From Bacteroidota bacterium (GTDB taxonomy: Bacteria > Bacteroidota > Ignavibacteria > UBA10030 > UBA6906), in contig JAHBUR010000007.1 in NCBI GenBank assembly GCA_019637975.1, positions 21,997 to 85,996 of the forward strand: DNA of 64,000 nt. The letters run 5' to 3'. The notes under the pieces were generated by a model. It saw only the letters and a list, made by a program, of their open reading frames with translations, ran no database searches and was not told the DNA's origin. The stretch's first letter is position 1, and every line of letters begins with the position of its first letter. Made by a program: the position numbers and the translations under genes. Shown in pieces: positions 44,101 to 52,752 of the stretch.

Positions 44101-45845
44101 TGCCTGATCCGGGCGTGGGACAAATTGTGTTCGCGACCTTTTCTGTTGGAGCTATTACCGACACTACCGTGGCGAAGAAGTTCACCGAGAACATCGCCGA
44201 ATTCCTGATGGCGCGCCCAGGCGGTGCGTTGATTTCTGCAACGCCCTCCGGACTGGATTTCGGGGCGGTTCAACTGAACGATTCGGCGACGCAGTTCGTG
44301 CGTGTGCAGAACCTCGGCACGGGTTCACTGAGCGTCACCAACATCACGCATGCGAATGCACGGTTCTCCGTTGCGCCGGTCAGCTTCACGCTTGGCCCGC
44401 AGGATACCGTCCGGCTGACCGTGAAGTTCAAGCCGGTGGTTCTCGGTACGCTGTACGATACGCTGCGGTTTGTCTCGAACGCTGCCAGTTCTCCCGCCAT
44501 TCCGTTGAAGGGCCACGGCGGTGTTGCATTGATGGTTGTCCAACCCGATTCTTTCGCGTTCACGCGACAGCCTACCGCTGATACGACATTTCAGATGATG
44601 AAGGTAAAGAACGCCGGCACTGACACGCTGCGGTTTACAATAGAAGAATCGCTGGCCGGTACGTCGCCATCCGTACTGCGCTCAATGGAACAGCAGGCGA
44701 CTATCGAACTCCCGAAGGGTGTTGCGCCAGCCGTCAATCCTCCTGCAACAAAGGGCGGCGGCGGCCCCGACGCATTCGGCTACCGCTGGATTGACAGCGA
44801 CGAACAGGGCGGACCGACGTACAACTGGACGGATATCTCGACAATCGGCACACAGATTACAGGATGGTCGCCCAGCGCCGACGACGGGTATGTTGTGATT
44901 TCGCTGCCGTTTGCCTTCACGTTCTATGGCAATTCCTACTCATCAATGAAGGTGGTGACCAACGGCTGGCTCGGCTTCGATGTTGCCTCGACTTCGGCGG
45001 CATACCTGAACGGCGGCATTCCTGCAACTGCCGAGCCGAACAACGCATTGTATCCGTGGTGGGACGACCTGGATCTGAGCACAAGCGGAACCGTGCATTA
45101 TCATCACGACGCTGCCAACGGCAGATTCATCGTTCAGTACACCAACGTGCCGCATTACGGAACGACGGAGCCGGGACTCTACACATTCCAGATCATTCTC
45201 AAGCCCTCGGGTGATGTTCTGTATCAGTATCAGGACATGCAGCAAACGCTGACGTCATCAACGATTGGAATTGAGAACGGCGACGGAAGCATTGCGCTGC
45301 AGGTCGTGAGCAGTGCGGCGTACATGCACAACAATCTCGCTATTCTTCTGACGCGGGATGCCGTGCCGTGGCTTTCTACCGACATTACGCAAGGTATTCT
45401 CGCGCCATCCGACAGCGTGAACGTAAAAGTGCAGATTCATCCCGGCGTGATGAGTCAGGGCATGTATCGGGCGCGGCTGACACTTGCCGGCAACATCAGT
45501 GCTCCGGTGGTTGTTCCGGTACGGCTGGATATTGTGACGGGAGTGGAAGGAGGGCCTGCTTTGCCGACAACATTCGCCCTTGAGCAGAACTATCCGAATC
45601 CCTTCAATCCTTCGACAACGATCAAGTACGCGTTGCCTACGGAAGCGAAGGTGACGCTGAAGGTGTTCAACATTCTCGGACAACAAGTCGAGCAGCTTGT
45701 TGCCGGCGTGCTGCCTGCCGGATTCCATGATGTTCGATGGAATTCGCGTGTAGCAACCGGCGTGTACCTGCTGCGCATGGAAGCAACGCCAACCAACGGC
45801 TCGCCTGCGTTCATTCAGGTGCGGAAGATGTTGTTGATGAAGTGA
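41157..45845 (+). CDS. Secreted M36 fungalysin-like metallopeptidase with T9SS sorting domain
   Basis: 1562 residues. Signal peptide, then a thermolysin/fungalysin propeptide (FTP) and PepSY-like region (about 60-210, with YHVRFNQNYDGIPVYQSDVV). The catalytic domain has ILHEYGHAIHHG (HExxH, His about 397) and GEGFGDYWAES carrying the third ligand. The long C-terminal part holds repeated beta modules: a bacterial Ig-like pair (TVTATIVQGSSPLIPSSLKV), choice-of-anchor domains (LDFGAVQLNDSATQFVRVQN) and a nidogen-like stretch. The tail [17 protein letters not shown] to MLLMK is a T9SS sorting domain. It acts outside the cell. An imperfect inverted repeat lies 6 bp after the stop. Confidence 0.9.
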   Translation: MRSQFTIIAAGVIAGMVCGGFSPLPAQSLSKMGGQAAGAGVYADAPPAPMTLSNLKVGPLSGTPETMAREFLRSQSQRFNMKSDLSDLTVSLVQESPAGYHVRFNQNYDGIPVYQSDVVVSIDRKNYVEFFASNYKPGISVPTVSAAMSGNAAIQSASTHLGVRGELHGPQTSQLMVKMEKGTAKLAYRIVLPAFEPRGDWEVFVDARSGEVISVTDMTCFHGPSEQGGRNSRVLKVDGSGYVFDPDPLSTAGATYGTGGYVDNNDADSPELNAERKLRTLRDITFSSGLYRLQGPYVTSFDWDPPSTPVVTAAHPDSFRYTRFQDGFEDVMVYFHLDQSQRHIQSLGFTNIQNNSIQADPHGFNGDDNSAYYPSTNRLTFGEGGVDDAEDADVILHEYGHAIHHGTVPGWSGSGQQGALGEGFGDYWAESYSRSLGHWQPANPPYFWVFDWDGHNPFWAGRVLNYALHYPEGLTGTIHTDGQMWSSSLMYIWNEIGREVLDKLVLQSHFYLPSSGVTMTLNAEAVIQADRNLYGGAHLQSIVYWFGLRGFINPANYVPQISHIPLTDTENLNGPYTVTATIVQGSSPLIPSSLKVFWTRTGTFTDSLQMTLTGTPNVYQALIPGNGIQATYRYYVSAKDSSGGAATHPTGAPGSFHSFIAGPDVIPPVITHTPLRDQARLRWPAMVRATVTDNLGVDSVWVDYMRLRGSLSGSFGMIRSTEDNFQAAFPLDTNQVVVGDTIIYKVVARDRSVAGNLATNPPTGFHRFAIISARGVVLVVDDDVTTKEKAISDKGIDERPAAQKGVSSRLIARTLTEVGFVVDTATFAAHDPASYANYDVVVWSAGSKTSGIFGDATKRAALVNRSQAGGKIWVEGGEVGYVFRKSGTTTDADPPFRREVLRDSNWISDVSSANLVLTVPTHPVFTTPHVISSPVPFPTSGIGHRDAMRLQPGDTHARKIAGWSTYAAQGPDTAGIIVYNPLPDPGVGQIVFATFSVGAITDTTVAKKFTENIAEFLMARPGGALISATPSGLDFGAVQLNDSATQFVRVQNLGTGSLSVTNITHANARFSVAPVSFTLGPQDTVRLTVKFKPVVLGTLYDTLRFVSNAASSPAIPLKGHGGVALMVVQPDSFAFTRQPTADTTFQMMKVKNAGTDTLRFTIEESLAGTSPSVLRSMEQQATIELPKGVAPAVNPPATKGGGGPDAFGYRWIDSDEQGGPTYNWTDISTIGTQITGWSPSADDGYVVISLPFAFTFYGNSYSSMKVVTNGWLGFDVASTSAAYLNGGIPATAEPNNALYPWWDDLDLSTSGTVHYHHDAANGRFIVQYTNVPHYGTTEPGLYTFQIILKPSGDVLYQYQDMQQTLTSSTIGIENGDGSIALQVVSSAAYMHNNLAILLTRDAVPWLSTDITQGILAPSDSVNVKVQIHPGVMSQGMYRARLTLAGNISAPVVVPVRLDIVTGVEGGPALPTTFALEQNYPNPFNPSTTIKYALPTEAKVTLKVFNILGQQVEQLVAGVLPAGFHDVRWNSRVATGVYLLRMEATPTNGSPAFIQVRKMLLMK

Positions 45846-45851
45846 CATTCC

Positions 45852-45896
45852 ATCCTGTTTATCCTGTCAAAAATACTCGGACAGGATTAACAGGAT
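45852..45896. repeat. Inverted repeat (ATCCTGTTTATCCTGTC type)
   Basis: Two 17-bp arms pair with one mismatch across an 11-nt loop. The 8-mer ATCCTGTT is typical of dispersed intergenic palindromes. It lies just after the M36 gene and may end its transcript; no T-run follows. Confidence 0.65.
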
Positions 45897-45911
45897 AGGC
45901 AGAACAAATCA

Positions 45912-45948
45912 CGCCTCGTCCGGCTTTTTCAAAAAGTCGGGCGGGGCG
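45912..45948. repeat. G+C-rich inverted repeat with central T5/A5
   Basis: CGCCTCGTCCGGCTTTTT pairs with AAAAAGTCGGGCGGGGCG across CA with a few mismatches. The T-run at the top of the stem argues against a standard terminator. Confidence 0.5.
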
Positions 45949-45977
45949 TTGACTTTTCCGATGAATCAAGCTAATTT
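45949..45977 (+). promoter_or_regulatory. Sigma-70-like promoter before the VOC gene
   Basis: TTGACT, 17 bp, TAATTT, about 147 bp upstream of the VOC start, directly after the G+C-rich inverted repeat and in A+T-rich sequence. Confidence 0.5.
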
Positions 45978-46123
45978 GATTTCTTTAAGGGGTATTTACT
46001 TCCCTTTCAATCAGCTTACAGAGTAAATGAACAGGGTGATATAGTAGCAATCGAGTAAATCTCCGCAACGCTTGTCTCTACGTTCGACGGAGTGCCAATT
46101 GTCGTGAATTTTAATTGCAGGAA

Positions 46124-46504
46124 ATGAAATTCATCCCAATCCTAAAATGCAAAAACATGCAAGAATCCCTTTCGTTTTATACGAATATTTTAGGATTCAG
46201 TCTGAAAGAACCGGGCTTCGGCACGGAATCTCCCGTTATCAATCTCGTGAACGGAGAAGCGGAGATACAGCTTTCGGTTCTCGCGGGAGATAGCGAGTTC
46301 GGTTGCGACGTCAACGTTATTGTTGATGATGTTGATGCGCTTTTTGCCGGTTTCGTAAGTAGGGGGCTGGATACATCGGCGAAGCCGGAGTCACCAGTTC
46401 ATCAAGGTCCGGTCAATCAGGCATGGGGGATGAGGGAATTCTACGTTGACGATCCCAACGGCAACACTCTCCGGTTCGCTGTGCCGATCAGAAGGTCAGC
46501 ATGA
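46124..46504 (+). CDS. VOC-family (glyoxalase/bleomycin-resistance fold) protein
   Basis: 126 residues. Two beta-alpha-beta-beta-beta halves: FIPILKCKNMQESLSFYTNI (first helix), GFSLKEPGFG and a second half ending in REFYVDDPNGNTLRFAVPI, the conserved C-terminal signature of the vicinal oxygen chelate family. The metal ligands expected (His or Glu) are partly replaced in the first half, so a binding role is as likely as catalysis. The start is the ATG after GCAGGAA; a TTG three codons upstream is the alternative. It has its own promoter-like sequence. Confidence 0.82.
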   Translation: MKFIPILKCKNMQESLSFYTNILGFSLKEPGFGTESPVINLVNGEAEIQLSVLAGDSEFGCDVNVIVDDVDALFAGFVSRGLDTSAKPESPVHQGPVNQAWGMREFYVDDPNGNTLRFAVPIRRSA

Positions 46505-46742
46505 TAGAACGTGCCTCTACTCCGTTGTTGACTTCGCGAAGTCCCGCATAGGAACGATTGATCTCGGGCAGATCGCCCGCACGAAACATCACATGGCCGG
46601 TCTGCTGGAAATTGATGTTACTGATGCGCGAAGCCGGTTGCGTGCCCTGAGGCGGGAATCCCGGGTCGCCGTTTCGTTTCCTTCCAGGCTCATCAAGACG
46701 ATCAGCACACCTGACACATCTTATGGAAACGGCGAGCGTGAA
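46503..46742 (+). pseudogene. Remnant of a 2-oxoacid dehydrogenase E2-like acyltransferase
   Basis: In the frame running through 46503 the protein reads SRIGTIDLGQIARTKHHMAG, then LLEIDVTDARSRLRALRR and VAVSFPSRLIKTIS. The block LLE-DVT-AR, followed by SF-S-LIK, is the first part of the catalytic domain of E2-type acyltransferases, but the HxxxD active site further on is missing. There is no start codon in frame at the expected place (the ATG at 46501 is one frame off). The frame then runs into the convergent response-regulator gene. It is best read as a 5' fragment of a decayed gene. Confidence 0.6.
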
Positions 46743-46766
46743 GTAGTACTGACAAGAAGCGGGTGG

Positions 46767-47468
46767 TCATCCCACAAACTTATACCCCAGACCGTGCACA
46801 GTAACGATGTACTTGGGGAATTTTGGATTGTCTTCCAACTTCTGGCGCAGCCATGTTATGTGTGTGTCGATTGTGCGGGTAGTGGGCATGGCATCGTAGC
46901 CCCACACATTGTTCAGGATGGTTTCGCGTGAGAGCGCCGTGCCGCGATGCTCGACGAAGTAGCGCAGAAGCTGAAATTCGCGTGCAGAGAGTTCCACCGG
47001 TTTTCCTCGGTGCAGCAACTCCATGTTCTTGAAGTCCAACGTAAACTCCCCGAACGAGTAGCTGCCGATTGTCGAAGTTCCGCCGGCGGCATAGGCTGGC
47101 CGGCGCAGCAATGCCTCGACTCGCGCCAGCAGTTCCATCATCTCGAACGGCTTCGTCAGATAATCGTCCGCCCCCAACTTCAGCCCGACCACCTTTTCGT
47201 TGACTTGGCCGCGAGCCGTCAGCATCAGAATGGGTGTCCGAACATCCGCTTTGCGCAGATCTTTGCAGACATCGAATCCGTTCTTCTGCGGCAGCATCAC
47301 GTCCAGCAGAATCAGATCGAACCGCCCTTCGAGAGCAAGTTCTTCGCCCTTAATGCCGTTGCCTGCCTGCGTAACACGGTATCCCTCGTTGCTCAATCTG
47401 TCCGTGAGCGTAAGCACGAGTCCTGTTTCGTCTTCGACCAACAAAATGCGTTTGGCGTTTGCGTTCAT
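46767..47468 (-). CDS. OmpR-family response regulator
   Basis: 233 residues. Receiver domain (residues 6-120) with acidic pocket ED at 12-13, phospho-acceptor Asp56 (LILLDVMLP), Thr in MLTAR and Lys in LTKPFE. The C-terminal winged helix (about 135-232) has LSAREFQLLRYFVEH and TIDTHITWLRQKLEDNP, then the wing GLGYKFV. It is co-transcribed with the kinase by a 4-bp ATGA overlap. It is probably the regulator that binds the 23-bp direct repeats upstream of the kinase and the CpxP-like gene. Envelope stress is the likely input, inferred from the divergent CpxP/Spy-like gene. Confidence 0.93.
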   Translation of the reverse strand: MNANAKRILLVEDETGLVLTLTDRLSNEGYRVTQAGNGIKGEELALEGRFDLILLDVMLPQKNGFDVCKDLRKADVRTPILMLTARGQVNEKVVGLKLGADDYLTKPFEMMELLARVEALLRRPAYAAGGTSTIGSYSFGEFTLDFKNMELLHRGKPVELSAREFQLLRYFVEHRGTALSRETILNNVWGYDAMPTTRTIDTHITWLRQKLEDNPKFPKYIVTVHGLGYKFVG

Positions 47469-49138
47469 GTTGTTGTTCCGTTCTGGTCATGCGTCGGAAT
47501 CCGGACGGTGAACACCGTTCCTATCTCCATCGAACTTGTTGCCGTGATGGTTCCGCCGTGTCCCTCGACAATATGTTTGGTGATGCTCAATCCCAGCCCG
47601 CTGCCGGGGATTTGTGCATCCATCGCGTTGCGTGCGCGGTGGAACGGCTCGAAAATATCGTCGACATCGCTTGAAGGAATGCCGATTCCTTTATCCCTTA
47701 CAATAATATTGATATATCGTCTTCCGTTTTGCGCGGTTGCTTCTGCTTCGAGCCCGACCCATTTCGTTTCGCCGCTGTATTTCAGCGCATTGGTCAGAAG
47801 ATTCTCGAAGGCCGACTGTAGTGCGCTTGTGTCGCCAAGAACCTGCGGGAGATCGGGCGGGATATACGTGTCAATCGCGATATCATCTGCCGTTTTATGG
47901 CGTACTGCATAGAGTACTTCTTCCAGTACGGCCGCAATGTCGAGCGGATGCAAATCATAGGTTCGCTTGCCGGACTGAATACCGCCGTAGTCAAGCGCTT
48001 GATTTATCATTTCGCCGAGGCGCTCGACTTCGTTCTTGATCACTTCGCCGTATTGTTGCGCCCTCCCCGGATCGTGAATAACACCGTCTGCCAGATTCTC
48101 TCCCGCCGATTTCAGCACGGCAAGCGGTGTACGCAATTCGTGGGAGATGCCTGCAACGAACTCGAGTTGTTGCTGCGCAAGTTGATGTGCCTTGTGTGAC
48201 GAGATAAGCAGAAACACAACGCTTGCTCCGAGCAGCAACAACACGCCGAAGCTGATGCCGAGATTTCTGAGACGGATGTGGTTGACCGCAGCTTCAAGTG
48301 AGCCCCGCTGATGTCGGGCGCGCAGTTCAAAGAAGGCGACCTCCTTCCGTTTTGGCGGCGAGTTACCGCGATCAGGGCCGAATCGTTGAAGAGGATTGCC
48401 GTCGCGGATATTGGATTCGGGACGCATCCTCCGGTCATCGTGTTGCGGAGGCGGCGGCATGCGGCCTGTCCCGACCATCGACAACGGTATCGGAGGAAAT
48501 GCGAGAAAAGAAGCAACCGCATCGGCCTTGTCCAGAATGTCCGGCGGAACATCCTTGGTTGATGAGAAGAAGAGTTTCCTCTCTCTATCGAAAATGGCGA
48601 TTTCAAATTCCGATTCTGACGTAGCGGAGAAGAAAGTTCGCATGTATTCCGGCAGAAGAGAATCCCTGACGAACGCAAGGTCAAGATGGACGATCACGCT
48701 TCGCTGCGGATCGTCGCGAAGAGGAACGGCGAATCCGTCGCCGTTGTTGAAGAACAGCACCGTCGATGTATCATCGATGCGAATCGGTGTAGCGTGTTCC
48801 GCGCCGGGTGAATCGGCCAGTGAGCAGTCCCGCACAATGCGGGGATGGGGTGTCCGCGCCTTCCAGTCCTGCAGCCGTAATGCCACCTCGGAGAGGGCTT
48901 GCTCGCCCCGCCGCTCCGGTTTGGCGCCGACAGCTTTCAGCAGGCCAGTCATCTCCCGGTTGAACTCCATTGCGAATACCCAGGCGGTTGACCGGAGATT
49001 GCTTTGCATACGCTCCCGTTCTTGCGTGCTCAATTGTCCCAGCCAAACGTACTGCAAGTACGCAAGAAGCGGTACAATCAACAGCAGGGCGGCTCCGACG
49101 CTGATGGCGGCAGGACTGTATGGTGTTCGCATTTTCAT
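47465..49138 (-). CDS. Sensor histidine kinase (two-TM, periplasmic sensor)
   Basis: About 557 residues. TM1 (about 12-31), an extracytoplasmic sensor (about 35-290), TM2 (about 295-316), then the kinase core: GISHELRTPLAVLKSAG (phospho-His about 333), N box ENLLTNALKYSG, G1 DKGIGIPSSDVDDIFEPFHR and G2 GSGLGLSITKHIVEGHGG. No HAMP domain is evident between TM2 and the His helix. The sensor shows no named fold. Start: ATG at 49138, with a GTG at 49141 and an ATG at 49132 as alternatives. Together with the response regulator it forms a Cpx-like pair. Confidence 0.92.
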   Translation of the reverse strand: MKMRTPYSPAAISVGAALLLIVPLLAYLQYVWLGQLSTQERERMQSNLRSTAWVFAMEFNREMTGLLKAVGAKPERRGEQALSEVALRLQDWKARTPHPRIVRDCSLADSPGAEHATPIRIDDTSTVLFFNNGDGFAVPLRDDPQRSVIVHLDLAFVRDSLLPEYMRTFFSATSESEFEIAIFDRERKLFFSSTKDVPPDILDKADAVASFLAFPPIPLSMVGTGRMPPPPQHDDRRMRPESNIRDGNPLQRFGPDRGNSPPKRKEVAFFELRARHQRGSLEAAVNHIRLRNLGISFGVLLLLGASVVFLLISSHKAHQLAQQQLEFVAGISHELRTPLAVLKSAGENLADGVIHDPGRAQQYGEVIKNEVERLGEMINQALDYGGIQSGKRTYDLHPLDIAAVLEEVLYAVRHKTADDIAIDTYIPPDLPQVLGDTSALQSAFENLLTNALKYSGETKWVGLEAEATAQNGRRYINIIVRDKGIGIPSSDVDDIFEPFHRARNAMDAQIPGSGLGLSITKHIVEGHGGTITATSSMEIGTVFTVRIPTHDQNGTTT

Positions 49139-49187
49139 CACTCAAATATACACAACACGCTTCGTTTCTCCATACGCCCTTAACGGA

Positions 49188-49210
49188 CTTAACAATTATT
49201 TGTCAACCTT
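49188..49210. promoter_or_regulatory. 23-bp direct repeat, copy 1 (CTTAACAA...TTTGTCA)
   Basis: Shares 20 of 23 positions with the copy at 49255-49277. CTTAACAA, 3 nt, TTTGTCA then CCTT. It lies about 50 bp upstream of the kinase start in the divergent control region. Extra CTTAAC half-sites occur at 49246 and about 49296. Likely response-regulator binding site. Confidence 0.65.
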
Positions 49211-49254
49211 TTACAACTCCGACCGCAAGCACGGCCTGACGGTGTCTTAACAAT

Positions 49255-49277
49255 CTTAACAACCATTTGTCATCCTT
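49255..49277. promoter_or_regulatory. 23-bp direct repeat, copy 2 (CTTAACAA...TTTGTCA)
   Basis: Second copy, 67 bp from the first in the same orientation. Direct repeats of TTAACA-type half-sites are usual for OmpR-family regulators. The rest of 49142-49483 holds no gene. Confidence 0.65.
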
Positions 49278-49483
49278 AGCAAACATTTATCCGGTTCTTA
49301 ACCAACACAGTGCTGAAAAGTTGTACGTTAAACCCGCGGCACACAGTCTGGTTCAAATGATGGGTTTGGTCAGGGCCTGTAGAGCAAGAAGTTCACGACG
49401 GATGTTGCATTTGATGTAATTATAGCATGAATTTAAGAATAGCGGTGCTTGGCAATGCACGGCTAACGCGTCCCCCCACTTCT

Positions 49484-49879
49484 ATGAAGAAAATGTTTAT
49501 GAAACGGCATACAGCAATTACAACAGCGGCCGCTCTCGTTCTTTCGTTCGGATTCATAACACTGCAAGCTTCGGCCCAACCGAGAAGGATGTCGCCTGAC
49601 GAGCGTACAGCAGAGTTGAAAAAAGAACTGAACCTGACCGAGAAGCAAACAACGGATGTCAAGAAAATCTACGAGCAGCTTCGTCAGGAAACCGAAGAGT
49701 TGTTCGAATCCTCGGGCGGCACTCGCGGCGCCTTTCGTGAGATAATGATGAAGAAGAACCGTGAGGCCGACGAGAAGATCATCGCCCTGTTGACGAAGGA
49801 ACAGAAGAAGAAGTTCGAAACATCTCAAAATGAACGCCGCAACAGATTCGAAGATCGGCCGCGACGACGAAACGAGTAA
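49484..49879 (+). CDS. Spy/CpxP-like periplasmic protein
   Basis: About 131 residues. Signal peptide ([20 protein letters not shown], cut near ASA-Q) and a highly charged helical mature part with the LTxxQ-type motif [15 protein letters not shown] and a second [11 protein letters not shown]. LTxxQ repeats define the Spy/CpxP family of periplasmic chaperones and stress sensors. A long basic/acidic tail ends RRRNE. ATGs at 49493 and 49499 are alternative starts. It is divergent from a kinase/regulator pair across shared direct repeats, which is the CpxP/CpxRA layout. Its 3' neighbour CotH starts 24 bp on, so it may lead that operon. Confidence 0.82.
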   Translation: MKKMFMKRHTAITTAAALVLSFGFITLQASAQPRRMSPDERTAELKKELNLTEKQTTDVKKIYEQLRQETEELFESSGGTRGAFREIMMKKNREADEKIIALLTKEQKKKFETSQNERRNRFEDRPRRRNE

Positions 49880-49902
49880 CCTACCATCCACAAAGGGTCG
49901 GA

Positions 49903-52752
49903 ATGAAACGCTACATCGTGTTTGTGATTGTCCTGCTTGCAGGAATGTCCATTGCCGCCAATGCACAAAATCCGGGCGACAGTATTTTTGCGGGCACGCA
50001 GATTCATACTATCAATCTCCGGTTTCCGCAGCAACGCTACTGGGATTCTCTCACCATCTATTATAATCAAGGAAACGAGCAGTACATTGCCGCAAACGCC
50101 GTGATCAACGGTGTCGAATACGACAGTATCGGCGTCAGGCTCAAGGGGAATTCCTCGTACAGTCATCCCAACAACAAAAAATCGATCAGGCTGAGTCTCG
50201 ATGAGTTCAGGACTGAAACCCGCTGGGATGGTGTGAAGGGTATTCATCTGAACAATTGCTGGGGCGACCCCACGTTCATGCGCGAGAAGATGCATTCGGA
50301 TTTCTGCAGAGATGCGGGTGTGCCTGCGCCTCGGGTGAACTATGCGAATGTGTATTTTAACGATACCTTGTGGGGATTCTACGGGATGATTGAACATGTT
50401 GATAAACGTTTTTTGAACTCCCGCTACGCGAACGACGGGGGCGATCTCTTCAAGGCCGTTGATGCGTTCGGCTCGGGGCTTATTTCTGATTTTCGTTGGT
50501 ACGGCGCCGCTGAGAATCTGTATTACGGTCGCTACGAAATGAAAACGGAAGAATCGACAACGGCGTGGACGAATCTCGTCAGGCTTCTTGATACACTCAA
50601 CAATAACGTCAATACGGCAACTGCAGTGCCGAACGTCGTCAATCTGAACGCCCTGTACAGAGCGGTCGCAGTCGACAATCTGTTTGCGAACCTCGACGCG
50701 TATCTGAACAGCGGAAGGAACTTCTACTTCTATTTTCATCCTGCTACGGGGAAAATGGAATGGATTCCCTGGGATCTGGGGCTCAGCTTCGGCTCATACA
50801 CCGGCGGCGTATCGAATCTCGAGAGCATGAGCATCACGTACGTCAGCAGCGCAACCAACCGTCCTCTCATCGGGAAATTTCTGAATACGCCGACGCTGCG
50901 CGCCGAGTATTTGCAGCAAGTGTGTTTGCTGTTCACCAACTATTTTCCGTCGACAAGGCTCTTTCCGCTTATTGACTCGGTTGCGAATGCCATCCGGCCG
51001 CACGTGTATGCCGACCCGCGGAAGATGTACACGAACACACAATTCGAAACCAATTTGGTAAGCGACATCAACGCCAGCGGCGGGGGCGGGACACGCAAGC
51101 CGGGACTGAAATCGTTTATCAACCTCCGGCAAGCGAGCGTACAGTCGCAACTGACAACGCTTGGCGTCTCCTGTGTACTTGCGGTAAATCCCGGCGATGT
51201 CGTGATCAATGAGTTCATGGCGCAGAACGATTCAATTCCTGATCCGGCAGGCGAGTTTGATGATTGGATTGAATTCTATAACACAACATCAAATCCGTTG
51301 AATCTCGGAGGGATGTATCTTTCGGACGACCCGACATTGTCGACAAAGTGGCAATTTCCTGCCAATACAATCATTGCGGCGAACGGCTATCTGATCGTCT
51401 GGGCTGATAACGACAGCGGCCAAGCGGGACTTCATGCCAACTTTGCCTTGTCGGCAAGTGGTGAACAGATCATCTTCTCGAACGTCAACGTGAGCATTCT
51501 CGATTCTGTCACGTTCGGGCCGCAAGTCGGGAACCGCTCCATGGCGCGCATTCCTAACGGAACGGGGCCATTCGTACAGGCACGGCCGACATTCAGTGCC
51601 GACAACGGCAACTCGATTATTATTGATCCCGTTCTGACAACACTTGTTCTACCGCAAGTGATACAAGGGAATAACGGGACGAACTCAAACCGCATTCCGT
51701 TTGCGTACAGAGTGCGGATTTCCGGACTTTTGCAGAACGCGACATATCGCTACTTCAATCAGATGGTGACGTCAACCGATCTCGCGACCGCCAATGGAGC
51801 GGGTAACAGCATTCTCGTTCCCGCATCCGGCGACTTCACACGGACGACCGGCCCGAGTCTTTCAGTAGATGGTGCGTATGGAACGTTCACCAGCGACGCG
51901 ACCGGCATGTATGAAGGTTGGTTTATCTCCGAGCCGACAGGCAATGCGCGGTTCACACCGGGGAACCACGTGTTCATGAGAATCGCGCTGAACGACGGCG
52001 GCACTGGGACATCGGTAGCTGTACGCCTCACGACGCCCGACTCTGTTCGTGTTGTGAGGCTCGACTCAGCACCGGCCGATACTTCGGGTACCGGCCTCCG
52101 GGGTTCGTCTTCCGCCGCTACAAAGGATTTTGTCTTTGCCTACGACAACACTGCCGGAAGCGGAAGGCCGGTTTCGGGAACATTCATCGAGCATGACGGA
52201 ACAGCCAACACCCTTGCTAACAACTACGCTGCATTCTATGCCGGAAACGTGGACGGCCTCAACGGGGCATTCGGCATGGTGGTTCCGAACGCTCTGCCGA
52301 ACGGCATCCGGCGGTTCGAGCGGCGTTCACGCGAGACCGGGGCAATTCTCGCTATAGCAACGGACGCAGATGGCGTCTGGCCGAGCGGCGCAAACACGTT
52401 GAACCCTTCGGGCGGGACTGCGGAAATTGTGTTGACAGGAACGGATGTTTCTCTCATAACGAACGTGAAGCACACATCAAACATTCCGACGACATTCTCG
52501 TTGTCGCAGAATTATCCCAATCCGTTCAATCCTTCCACGACTATTTCATTCGGGTTGCCGAAGGAAAGTAACGTCAAGCTGGAGGTGTACAATCTCATCG
52601 GCCAACGGGTTGCCACGCTTGTTGACGGGCGACGGAATGCCGGCACACACACCGTCACGCTCGACGCATCGCCACTCTCAAGCGGAATCTATCTGTATAG
52701 GATTTCGGCTGATGGCTATACGCAAACACGGCGGATGGTATTGATGAAATGA
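49903..52752 (+). CDS. Secreted CotH-kinase-like protein with lamin-tail and T9SS sorting domains
   Basis: 949 residues; AAAGGGTCGGA precedes the ATG. Signal peptide, then a CotH domain (about 35-330): [58 protein letters not shown] and a late [10 protein letters not shown]. Spore-coat CotH proteins are atypical surface kinases. A lamin-tail-like domain follows (about 430-545, [11 protein letters not shown]...[19 protein letters not shown]), then beta modules and a T9SS tail ([17 protein letters not shown] to MVLMK). It would act at the cell surface. It overlaps the HlyD-like gene by ATGA, and VTC and DUF4956 genes follow, a gene set also found together in other bacteria. Confidence 0.9.
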   Translation: MKRYIVFVIVLLAGMSIAANAQNPGDSIFAGTQIHTINLRFPQQRYWDSLTIYYNQGNEQYIAANAVINGVEYDSIGVRLKGNSSYSHPNNKKSIRLSLDEFRTETRWDGVKGIHLNNCWGDPTFMREKMHSDFCRDAGVPAPRVNYANVYFNDTLWGFYGMIEHVDKRFLNSRYANDGGDLFKAVDAFGSGLISDFRWYGAAENLYYGRYEMKTEESTTAWTNLVRLLDTLNNNVNTATAVPNVVNLNALYRAVAVDNLFANLDAYLNSGRNFYFYFHPATGKMEWIPWDLGLSFGSYTGGVSNLESMSITYVSSATNRPLIGKFLNTPTLRAEYLQQVCLLFTNYFPSTRLFPLIDSVANAIRPHVYADPRKMYTNTQFETNLVSDINASGGGGTRKPGLKSFINLRQASVQSQLTTLGVSCVLAVNPGDVVINEFMAQNDSIPDPAGEFDDWIEFYNTTSNPLNLGGMYLSDDPTLSTKWQFPANTIIAANGYLIVWADNDSGQAGLHANFALSASGEQIIFSNVNVSILDSVTFGPQVGNRSMARIPNGTGPFVQARPTFSADNGNSIIIDPVLTTLVLPQVIQGNNGTNSNRIPFAYRVRISGLLQNATYRYFNQMVTSTDLATANGAGNSILVPASGDFTRTTGPSLSVDGAYGTFTSDATGMYEGWFISEPTGNARFTPGNHVFMRIALNDGGTGTSVAVRLTTPDSVRVVRLDSAPADTSGTGLRGSSSAATKDFVFAYDNTAGSGRPVSGTFIEHDGTANTLANNYAAFYAGNVDGLNGAFGMVVPNALPNGIRRFERRSRETGAILAIATDADGVWPSGANTLNPSGGTAEIVLTGTDVSLITNVKHTSNIPTTFSLSQNYPNPFNPSTTISFGLPKESNVKLEVYNLIGQRVATLVDGRRNAGTHTVTLDASPLSSGIYLYRISADGYTQTRRMVLMK

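Noticed and set aside
46446..46931. 161-codon plus-strand open frame as a real gene after the VOC gene
   Set aside because: It begins inside the VOC gene and ends inside the convergent response-regulator gene. Only the middle matches a family, so I call that part a remnant.
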